Assembly (NCBI GenBank): GCA_037127315.1
Contig: JBBBDQ010000308.1
Location: 1,475,001 to 1,539,000 of the forward strand
Length of the DNA stretch: 64,000 bases
Direction of reading: 5' to 3'
Source: Ascarosepion bandense
Lineage: Eukaryota; Mollusca; Cephalopoda; Sepiida; Sepiidae
The notes beneath the pieces were generated by a model that was given only the letters and a program-made list of their open reading frames with translations, did no database searches and had not been told where the DNA came from. Made by a program: the position numbers and the translations under genes. This document shows, piece after piece, positions 56,327 to 64,000 of this stretch (within the stretch, counting starts at the first letter, position 1; each line of letters starts with the position of its first letter).

Positions 56327-56551
56327 GGAACATATTTAAGTACACTAGCTTATTTTTTCACGGTAGTCATAAGTTACAAAATGGATTAATAAATACACTT
56401 CTTAAAATCATTAATAGAGGTATTTGAAATATATTTACGACATATAATATTATGGGAATTGAAGCCGAGTAATAACATTGTGGAATATATATATATATAT
56501 GGTTAAGATATAAGTAACTTGCGTTTTGCGGAATCAATTCTAATTACGAAG

Positions 56552-56594
<43 letters not shown>

Positions 56595-56599
56595 TGCAT
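56327..56599. repeat. Penelope-type repeat, second copy, with TA and GA runs
   Basis: Repeats 55735-55880 with about 80-85% similarity by eye, then TA runs (56485-56500, 56552-56578) and a short GA run at 56579-56594. Confidence 0.55.
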
Positions 56600-56752
56600 A
56601 GCATAGTTCATGGACTTGAGCAAATGGAGGGCGGAGCACGGTTTTGGAGGAGTAACAAGAGAGAGGATATTAAGAGCTAAAAGGAATAGGGAGATGTGGA
56701 GTGTCATGATCGCCTACGTCCTGTAGGAACACTACACATAGAAGAAGACTAT
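56600..56752 (+). mobile_element. RTE-like LINE 3' end
   Basis: GGATATTAAGAGCTAAAAGG, GGAGATGTGGAGTGTCATGA, ATCGCCTACGTCCTGTAGGA, then AGAAGAAG, as in the ends at 25047-25110 (minus) and 40650-40750. Confidence 0.7.
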
Positions 56753-56798
56753 AATAATTTAATATAATTTACAATTATTATTTATTCTATTTCATTTC

Positions 56799-56870
56799 TT
56801 ATATATATATAATGGAAAGCCTCTTTTTTCTTATCAAAGAAAAGAGGCTTTCCATTATATATATATATTC
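56799..56870. repeat. Near-perfect hairpin, 27-bp arms
   Basis: TAATGGAAAGCCTCTTTT on the left pairs exactly with AAAAGAGGCTTTCCATTA on the right and the pairing extends into TA runs, with a 12-base loop TTCTTATCAAAG. Size and shape are like a microRNA precursor, but a recent foldback is as likely. Confidence 0.8.
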
Positions 56871-56874
56871 CTGT

Positions 56875-56941
56875 CCACATCGCCTGATGAGACAATGTAG
56901 TTTCAATGCCGAAACAAATGTACGATTTGTAGCGGATATAT
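56875..56941 (+). ncRNA. Hammerhead ribozyme-like motif with closed stem III
   Basis: CGC (stem I), CTGATGA (56884-56890), a stem II region GACAATGTAGTTTCAATGCC whose pairing is damaged, GAAAC (56911-56915), stem III ACAAAT-GTACG-ATTTGT (56914-56930), a GTA cleavage triplet and GCGG closing stem I. The core is intact. Stem II looks like a once-perfect GACATTG/CAATGTC arm with an insertion and substitutions. Probably an old Penelope-type ribozyme. Confidence 0.6.
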
Positions 56942-56997
56942 AAAAAAATTCTGTACATGTTCTAAAATATGCTTTATAATAAATATTCACAGCTCTA

Positions 56998-57518
56998 TCT
57001 AAACTTATATATAAATGAAACTTTGTCTGTGTGTGTGTGTCTGTGTGTGTGTGTATGTATCCATTACCTATAGACTCCGAAACGGCTGAACCGATTTTCT
57101 TGCAAATTTACACAGTTGTAAGCCTCTGCGAGTGTTCTTAGCTAGGTTTTGTGTCCATAAATATCAAAAATCGAAAATCGAAAAAATCTGGTTATAGAAG
57201 GAGTGGTCCGATTTTAATCAAATTTGATACACTCATAGACAAAGACATAAGAAACGATATTCAGAAGTTTCAAGGTTGCAGTTCTTACAATAGTGCAGAA
57301 AATCGATAATATATATATATATATATATATATATAAGGCAAGACGTTTGTGTGTGTGTCTGTTTATTTGTCTGTATGTCTGTTATACAAATCCACAATTT
57401 TTATCCGATTATCACCAAACTTCAGACAAATATTCTTTAGACTGAGTCTGAACTCCAGGGCCATGGATTAGTTTTAAAGCTTTCATTACACCCGAGCAAC
57501 GCCGGGCTATAATACTAG
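56998..57518 (+). mobile_element. Helitron-like element, complete ends
   Basis: TCTAAACTTATATATAAATG after A at one end; CCCGAGCAACGCCGGGCTAT then AATACTAG before T at the other. 521 bp. Same internal blocks as 41153-41888 (CCTATAGACTCCGAAACGGC, AAGACATAAGAAACGATATT), with a TA run at 57309-57333. No coding capacity. Confidence 0.7.
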
Positions 57519-57639
57519 TATATTATATATCGAGCACTGTTTTAAATTAATGTTTTGGACGTTGTAAATAAAATTTTCTTCGTTCTGTATTCACTTGGAT
57601 ATATATATATATATATATATATATATCTTGATTATTATA

Positions 57640-58260
57640 TTCATTTGAAGCTATATGTGTCTTACTGCTGTCAGATATGGTTAGGCACCCCCGCTGTTGA
57701 TCTCAGTGTTCTCGATAGGTACCGACTTTGCGGCTCGTCTCCAGCCGCTTTCTCACCGACGGGATGTGGCTTCCCTCTGTCTGTTCTATAAATATTTTCA
57801 TGGCTTCTGCTCCAACGAGCTTAAGTCATTGGTGTCCCTGCCACAAGAGTTTACTCTTGCAACGAGACTGGCAACTGGGTCCTACCCATTCACGGTTAGA
57901 TCGACTAGCTGACAATTCTACTCCATCAGCTTCTTTTCTCGCACTTCCCGCCTGTGGAACTCCCTTCCATATTCTTGCTTTCCTGACTTCTACACCCTCC
58001 AGGAATTTAAATGCAATGTTAATACCTATCTTTTAACCACTTGACTCTTTCTACATCATCCTGTATATCTTTTCTTTTCTCTCTACCTTCACAACAGTCA
58101 GCTCATCTATATTCCCATCTTTCTCTTGCTCTTTCTCTGACACCCCCTGTAACTGGTTCGTCTTTCTCTTTACTCTCCTCCTATCTAATCGCTTACTCTA
58201 ATGTAGCCCCCTGCGCATCAGTGGCGTTACCGCCTTGCTTGGGGTGAAACGATTAAAAAA
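57640..58260 (+). pseudogene. Jockey-type LINE, 3' end fragment
   Basis: Begins YVSYCCQIWLGTPAVDLSVL, then frameshifts into LCLFYKYFHGFCSNELKSLV and, after another, the SRLWNSLP-equivalent (SRTSRLWNSLPYSCFPDFY). The tail TAATGTAGCCCCCTGCGCAT, CCGCCTTGCTTGGGGTGAAA ends in A-rich sequence at 58252. A 15-bp region around the domain middle is missing. Confidence 0.8.
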
Positions 58261-58369
58261 ATATGTATTTCACCATTTTCCACAATTATCCAGTTTTTAT
58301 TCATTAGTCTTCATTTGTTTTTTTTCTAACTAACCTGGATATTGTTTGCTTAATTGTAAATAAAAAATA

Positions 58370-58432
58370 GGGCACCCCGGTGTGGTGTAATTATTATAAC
58401 GGAGTAGTGATTTCGATCCTCACTGGGTGCCC
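58370..58432 (+). other. tRNA-like cruciform
   Basis: GGGCACCC (58370-58377) pairs perfectly with GGGTGCCC (58425-58432), and inside lies AGTGA-TTTCGATCC-TCACT, resembling an acceptor stem and T arm. At 63 nt it is too short for a full tRNA and I cannot place an anticodon arm. It could be a degraded tRNA-derived repeat head. Confidence 0.4.
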
Positions 58433-61400
58433 CCTACTTTCAGCCGTGTATCACTACTAAGCTACGCTTAGAAAATCGCCTTTCTCCAGGTTTGGGGGTT
58501 GGGCGCAGGACTAACAACCCGGCCCCATAAAAAAACAGTTTGTTACGGAAACAGCAAAAACGCTACCCCACACACCATTGGGTGTAACGGAAAAAGTTTA
58601 TTATTATTTTTATGTTTAACCTGGATATTGTTTGCTTAATTTTGCTTTCTATCAATATTATTATTATTTTATTTATTGGAAGTTATATCTGTACTTTGCA
58701 TGGGCGAAGGCTGACAACTGGCGCCTCATAAACAGCTGCTTCGAATAGGTGGGGCTCGGCGGACCAGGAAAGCAGTCCATCCAGAGGAATAAAAGCCGTG
58801 ATTTTAAACCTCCGCTGCCTTGTGATAATATCCAAAACACGGAAACGGCTATGGAAGTAAATTCAGACAGAAAATTCGGAGTGAATCCTCGAAAGTGTTT
58901 GGCTGTCAATAGTGATAACGTTTTGACAACTCCTGCAGCCAAGCAGTCTCTACTTTGAAAGCCCTGCATTCCTTTAGGTGTTGTCGATGGGTCATAAAGT
59001 CTGGGCAGCGTAGAGTTTCCAGATACAATCTCTCTTTATATCGCGAGATAAACGGATGCCTACTATTTTTACTTAATTTTATTTTTATTTTTTTAAAGAA
59101 TTGCTAAACAAAATCTTTAACTTAATACAGACACGGATGGTTGCGAATATTTGAGATTTTTTAGTCTTGGGCTTATTTTCAGATTTGTTGATGAGATCGC
59201 CAGAAATCTGTCGGTGTGAAGGGCAGATTTTTTCCTCCAAGTCGTATTCATATTCCCAATCGAGATTCAGCCAATAACTAATTCTCAAACAAACCATAAT
59301 TTATGGAGTTTAAGGGTTTCTCTGATTGCTTGGCTGCTTATAAATTGTAAGAATATTTTGAAGATTTCACCATATTTTACAGGTAAAATCCAACCCGGTG
59401 AAGAAAATAAAGACATTAAGTTCTAAATTTCAATTAACTGAAGAAGGCCGGATGGTACAAAGGTCGAAACGTGGTGAATATGTTGGGTTAATTATGCAAG
59501 GTTAATTTAGGTTTGAATTTCACATGGCACAAGGCCATTTCCCAAAGAACTTCCTAACTAAATTCCTGCATACCAACAATTATTTTTTATACGATTGACA
59601 TCATTCATTAAATTAGCAAATGGAAAATTGAATGAAATGATCCAAGCATTGACAGTAATTATATAAAGTGTATTAACAATATCAAGAAATACATATTTTG
59701 TACAGATGCTGAAAGTGTCTGACTAAAATGTCTTTCATTTTCTGCATAAGATTGTGTTAAAGCTTTTGAGGTAATTTGTAATGTTCATTGTCGCTGGAAA
59801 GCTTATCAGTGTCACAGGTAATTTGTGTGAGGAATAATATTGATAGAAGATTGGTGAAAATGTCTGAGTTCGTGAGTACGTTCATCTTTGTAGAGTTCAG
59901 AAGAATGATTTAGTAAGAGAAGATGAGTTGGTCTTAATGTTTTACATGTTATGCGTGTGAAGATTCTTGTGCCAATTGTAAAAATGTGTACAATTGTTAT
60001 TTAAAGAAATAAAAGGCATCTACTTGCGTGGATGTGAGAGAATTGCTTGATATTGAAGAACGCGAACCCCGCAATAGCATGCCGCTATTGCGGGCAGATG
60101 TGACTACCTTGCTTGGTGTCGCTCATAAGCTGCTACCAACCGTCTGTGGGTGTACCACATGTCTGCTATATATACACCCCGTTAAAAGCGGGAAGGTAAG
60201 GTTATCACGTGATTGTCGCGTGTGTATATGTACAATGAGTGAATGTAGCTGTGTGGAAATACACGTGACTCTTAAATATAGCAAAATAGATGTAAGCAAC
60301 AATCCATACAATAAATAAATAAATATCAGAAATATATCTGATGTTTTGAATGAAATAAACTTGCTTGTTTGTAGATTAAAGTTTTAAAAAAGAACATACA
60401 CAAGAAGGTTTTTAAAAAATTCTAAAAATCCAAATCTCTTCTCTCATATTCATTGATATTTTGTGAGAGATTTTCACTTCAAAATCTTTTTCACTAAATA
60501 AAAGAGGAAAGGTTTATGGATAAACGTGGCAAGGCGTGTCTTCAAAAATGTTGCGGGAGTAAATAAACATTGAGATGTGGCAGAATCAACTATATGTCTG
60601 TTTGCTATTAAATAGTGATTACTAACAACAATCCTTACGGAAAGGCACAATATCTTTATTAAATCTCGATTATTTAACCCCATAGACGTCAGTTACATTG
60701 TTTAATAAAAGAATAGGATACCTAATACATATAAGCTTTGTATTAATCTTAGCATGCTCTCTCTTTAGTTTCTTAGTACGTATGTTATGCCCTACAATTA
60801 ATTCACAAATACGAGACTATTCAGTTTTGATAACGTGGAAAGAGATACCAGATATGTTTCTTGATTTCAGGGAATATACGATTAAAGAAAAAAACGAAAG
60901 AAAAAAGAAAGCAAGGAATATATAAGAGTTTACCGTCTGTTTCAGTGAAATGGAAAAAGTTACCAATTTCAAATCTGTTCATTTGTATCCCACAATTTAC
61001 GATTGTTATTGAAATATTTTTTTAAAGTAGTTAAGTTCAAATATGTAACGGATAAAAGACAATACTTGATTTCAGTGAGAATATTAAAGAAAGAAAAAAT
61101 AATGCAGGGAATAATTAGTTTTTAAAATAAAAATCCAATTAAATAAAATAACATCCTCAGTTGAATTATTTTTTATTAATAAGAGAAATGTTTCCAAAAC
61201 AAGAAATTTAGCTCGAGAGAAAGCAAAAAGGGAACATAAAAATACTTAACATCTCTAGTGAGAAAATGAAAGAAAGAAAGAAGAAAGGGAAGATAGAAGT
61301 GGTCAATGGCCGTTTTAGTGAAACGAAGAAAGTTGAGTTTATGACGGCAACATTCTTCTTTCTTCCAATACTATACTGGGTTCAGACCTCAAAAGACTTT

Positions 61401-61589
61401 AATGGCATACACGAATATCAGACAACATCCTCCGCTGACCCATAAAAAAACATTAAAAAAGAAAGATTGACCCTTCTCTCTTCTCGCAAATAAGGTTTTG
61501 TGGCGGACGCACACACACCGCTCTTATTATAGTATAGATCATATGAAGTAGTTGTTGGATCCTCATACATCGAAATCGATGGGAGAGTC

Positions 61590-61592
<3 letters not shown>
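58433..61592. other. Mostly unrecognised sequence
   Basis: 58433-59050 contains stretches that look like a LINE leader (ACTAACAACCCGGCCCC; GGCTGACAACTGGCGCCTCA) with overlapping sense and antisense frames of 69 and 98 residues, neither with a known domain. 59439-59475 has a CTGAAGA...GAAAC hammerhead-like relic. The frame at 60028-60318 (96 residues, several cysteines) has no recognised fold. The remainder is AT-rich. Confidence 0.35.
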
Positions 61593-61645
<53 letters not shown>

Positions 61646-61668
61646 ATATATATATATATATACATATA
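61593..61668. repeat. (TA)n microsatellite
   Basis: TA run with a few interruptions (GGATA, ACATA) beside the dispersed repeat that follows. Confidence 0.85.
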
Positions 61669-62188
61669 TATTCTAAACATATACTGTTAAATATAAGAGA
61701 CAATGAATATCTATTATGTTTAATCATGAGCCATTCTAAACGTCGTATTTTGGCTTTAATTTCAGTTGAAAATAAAGACAAAAATTCTCCAACATTTGGA
61801 TATTTTTTTATGAATTTGGTTCTAAGCCTTCGGTTCACATGAGCCATCTTCAGAGAAGTTATTAAGACGGTATCACAATATCATCCACCATCTGCGACGA
61901 TTTTATTTTGTGTTGACATAAAACACCGCTAGGAGTTTTATGTCAACATAAAATAAAAAAAAGGGTTAGAACCAAATTAATTATCAAAAATTATCAAATT
62001 AATTATCAAAAAGCTTAGAACCAAATTAATAAAAATTATCCAAATGTTGGAGAATTTTTGTCTTTATTTTCACTTGGAATTAAAGCCAACATACGACGTT
62101 TAGAACGGCTCATGATTAAACATAATAGACATTCATTGTCTCTTATATTTAACAGTATATGTTTAGAAAATTATTTGCTGCCTCGATA

Positions 62189-62200
<12 letters not shown>
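61669..62200. repeat. Inverted pair of a dispersed repeat
   Basis: 61669-61900 runs in plus orientation (TTAATCATGAGCCATTCTAA, AATTCTCCAACATTTGGATA) and 62038-62200 is its inverted 5' part, ending CTGCCTCGATACAC. Same family as 7038-7082 and 9483-9720. Between them, 61900-62035 has small duplications of AATTAATTATCAAAA. On the minus strand near 61840 there is CTGAAGATGGCTCATGTGAA then CCGAAG, a hammerhead-like relic. Confidence 0.65.

Positions 62201-62235
<35 letters not shown>
62192..62235. repeat. (TA)n microsatellite
   Basis: TA run abutting the inverted repeat; GATA and GTAT words follow to about 62290. Confidence 0.85.
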
Positions 62236-62238
<3 letters not shown>

Positions 62239-62655
62239 GACGATAGATAGATACGTATGTATGTATGTATGTATATATGGATGGCTGGATAGATGGATGT
62301 AACTTATCTTTGAATAGAGTTTATCTTTTAGAGAAAATAATGAACAAAAAAAAAAAACCAGAGGAATCTTTCTGAACATGTACAGCACATACGTCAATCC
62401 CAATCCATAATCGAAATCTGATCACAATTCAAAGATTACTCATTTTTAATAAAATAAAATTCTTGAAAATTACTCGTTTACGTTTGCCCTACTGGACTGT
62501 GAATTATGGCACTTTGTGTCCTCCATATGTTTTCACTGACTGTTCAACCACCTGATAAATATTCATGAAAGTCCCTAAATTTTTATAAGCCTTGATTAAC
62601 AAATATCTTTTATTTTGTATATAAACATGTGCAACAGAATAAATCTTTGCATTTG

Positions 62656-62700
62656 CCTTGATGAAGTTCCTTAGAGGACGAAACGCGTCGGATATGAATA
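62656..62700 (+). ncRNA. Hammerhead ribozyme relic
   Basis: CTTGATGA (62657-62664), stem II GTTCC/GGAC around TTAGA, GAAAC (62680-62684), a minimal ACGCGT stem III, a GTC cleavage triplet (62687-62689) and GG pairing with CC of stem I. The first core base is T or displaced by an extra T, which should abolish or weaken cleavage. Confidence 0.5.
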
Positions 62701-62719
62701 GTGTTTAAACAAGTATTTA

Positions 62720-62910
62720 TATATATATATATAATAAAATAAATTTTCAACATTGTTGAATGAACATTTCAACATGAAATCTCTAAGAGAAATTCCACGT
62801 CTCCTCAGCAACAGTTCAATCTTCTAAAATGAGAATAAAATTAAAAAGGATTTAATTTATTTTTGAATATTGAAAATTTATTTTATTTTATATTAGCTCG
62901 GTAATTTTAA
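62720..62910. repeat. Imperfect inverted repeat
   Basis: AATAAAATAAATTTTCAACA near 62732 pairs with TGAATATTGAAAATTTATTT near 62860 over about 24 bp. In between is unassigned sequence. Confidence 0.5.
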
Positions 62911-63299
62911 TTACGTTGAGCTCTCCTCCTGTAACATTTTTTAATATTAAAATTTAATATTAATTAGGATCAGGGTTTTGGGATTTACCTTACTACTTTT
63001 CCGTTTGGATTAAGTAATCTAATATATATATATAATGCAAATCAATGCTTATTTATATATAACATTGATAAAATCAACTGACATGAAAAGAAAATTTATT
63101 TTTGTTTTACTCGTGAAACTTCATTAAAACTCAAATGTAGGAATTTTTTGTTGGGGTGGGGAATGCTTACTGCATAGAAACAGAAAATAATATCATAAAG
63201 AAAAATATAAATGACGTGTTCAAATTTAAAATATTCTTCAAGTTACGTCTTTTTATCAATATATACATATGCTTTGATTTGCAATTTATATATATATAT

Positions 63300-63302
<3 letters not shown>

Positions 63303-63376
<74 letters not shown>
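63303..63376. repeat. (GA)n then (GACA)n microsatellite
   Basis: GA run to about 63335, then GACA repeats, forming the outer left arm of the large hairpin described next. Confidence 0.9.
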
Positions 63377-63505
63377 AAATCTAAGCAAGAGCCTACAATC
63401 TACCATGGTTTCGCCCAACGGGTCGTCAGGGAAATTTGCTGAGCCAATTTCCCTGACAACCCGTTGGCCAAAAGCGCGGTAGGTTGTAGGCTCTTGCTTA
63501 GATTT

Positions 63506-63547
<42 letters not shown>

Positions 63548-63550
63548 CCT
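63336..63550. repeat. Large hairpin: (GACA)n-arm-loop-arm-(TCTG)n
   Basis: CAGAAAATCTAAGCAAGAGC, CTACAATCTACC and CAACGGGTCGTCAGGGAAAT on the left are matched, inverted, on the right (63447-63510) with about six differences over some 68 bp. The loop is about nine bases (TGCTGAGCC). The pairing continues through the GACA/TCTG repeats. Frames run open through both strands because of the symmetry; no domain is recognised. Confidence 0.85.
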
Positions 63551-63788
63551 CTTTCGTATTGAGCGCTTTAGTGTTAGGGTTTTCTTCATGGGTTTTTTTC
63601 TTTCTTACGAGTGCTTGACTTTTTGTTTATGTACTTCGTTTGTTTTGAAGAGGAAGTAAAAATACTTCCGCTTCTTTTCCCTCCGAGTTCGTTCTCGGTG
63701 GGTTGTACAAGACGATTTAAATTATAGCTTAATTAGTACTAGTCTCGGCAGTGTTAGTTCGGTTACTATTGGTATTGTTGTTGCTATA

Positions 63789-63822
<34 letters not shown>
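63551..63822. other. No gene recognised, ATT repeat at the end
   Basis: Unassigned sequence with a TTATTATTATT run at about 63790-63822. Confidence 0.45.
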
Positions 63823-63853
<31 letters not shown>

Positions 63854-64000
63854 AAAAACTATTTATGGCCGATGCGTTTCGGTCTCTGAGATACTATATC
63901 AAGACAAAAGTAAGGATTTCTTCTTTACACGTGTTTATATACAAGAGCAAGGATATAATTGGTTTATCAGGGCTTTTAAATTTGGGATCGCTCATGAATG
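63823..64000. repeat. (TA)n then Penelope-type repeat, cut by window end
   Basis: TA run to 63850, then GAAAAACTATTTATGGCCGA, AAAAGTAAGGATTTCTTCTT and TTGGTTTATCAGGGCTTTTA, matching 56060-56230. On the minus strand GAGACCGAAACGCATCGG (63888-63871) keeps the GAAAC side of a hammerhead, but the CTGATGA side is decayed (CTTGATA). Confidence 0.55.

Noticed and set aside
58673..58969. 98-residue minus-strand frame as a gene
   Set aside because: An overlapping plus-strand frame of similar quality exists and the sequence resembles a LINE leader; no domain seen.
60028..60318. 96-residue frame with several cysteines as a possible small secreted protein
   Set aside because: No signal peptide-like hydrophobic start, no regular cysteine spacing, and an antisense frame of 62 residues overlaps it. 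Left as unassigned.
63156..63589. Frames with RERERE and DRQTDRQT stretches on both strands
   Set aside because: They are produced by GA and GACA repeats in a symmetric hairpin, not by a protein.

Overview
This is a stretch of eukaryotic, repeat-choked genomic DNA with no host protein-coding gene that I can support. It is AT-rich, full of (TA)n runs and other simple repeats, and almost every recognisable open frame belongs to a transposable element or lies inside a low-complexity tract. The mixture (jockey-type LINEs, RTE-like and R2/R4-like LINE fragments, mariner and Tc1-like DNA transposons, Helitron-like ends, tRNA-derived SINEs, Penelope-type repeats with hammerhead ribozyme motifs) fits an animal genome. 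A mollusc, perhaps a cephalopod, is my best guess, but that is inference from repeat style and not from a marker gene.

Layout. 0-4.2 kb: the 5' end of a Tc1-like element, a pile-up of one tRNA-derived SINE family, and a broken LINE on the minus strand with a foreign insert. 4.6-9.5 kb: two nearly identical 2.4-kb AT-rich elements, head to tail. 10.4-11.2 kb: a LINE 3' end. 12.2-14.3 kb: a pyrimidine tract built on CTTT repeats. 14.7-18.0 kb: a Helitron-like element, SINEs, a miniature LINE derivative and a foldback repeat. 18.0-19.1 kb: a decayed DDE transposase split by a dimeric SINE flanked by an 11-bp target duplication. 19.2-20.3 kb: a TTCTGG-type minisatellite. 21.0-23.4 kb: a purine tract, roughly the reverse-complement style of the 12-14 kb tract. 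23.65-24.89 kb: a mariner element with both terminal repeats. 25.0-28.7 kb: three nested elements (RTE-like LINE, Tc1-like fragment, R2/R4-like LINE). 28.8-29.8 kb: a 240-bp tandem repeat whose unit is a chain of hairpins. 29.8-33.7 kb: LINE ends around a 28-bp minisatellite that holds a Helitron-like insert. 34.5-36.7 kb: (TA)n islands with an intact-looking hammerhead ribozyme. 36.6-45.2 kb: MITEs, a second mariner, Helitron-like copies and two SINE families. 45.3-48.6 kb: the most complete LINE copy, on the minus strand. 49.2-54.0 kb: transposase remains on both sides of a 40-bp minisatellite (about 66 copies) and a ~160-bp array (9 copies) made from the 5' end of the Tc1-like element. 54.0-57.5 kb: a SINE carrying a hammerhead core, a 5S rRNA-like sequence joined to a tRNA-type SINE, Penelope-type repeats and another Helitron-like copy. 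57.6-64 kb: a last LINE 3' end, then mostly unrecognised AT-rich sequence and foldback hairpins.

The recurrent theme is self-cleaving or strongly folded RNA in retroelements. Hammerhead cores appear in at least three convincing places (34.74, 54.2 and 56.9 kb) and as relics in several others. The SINE at 54.2 kb ends within two bases of its predicted ribozyme cleavage site, which suggests that ribozyme-processed RNA was the retroposed template. The 240-bp hairpin-chain repeat and the 5S-tRNA composite are the other two candidates for something not yet described.
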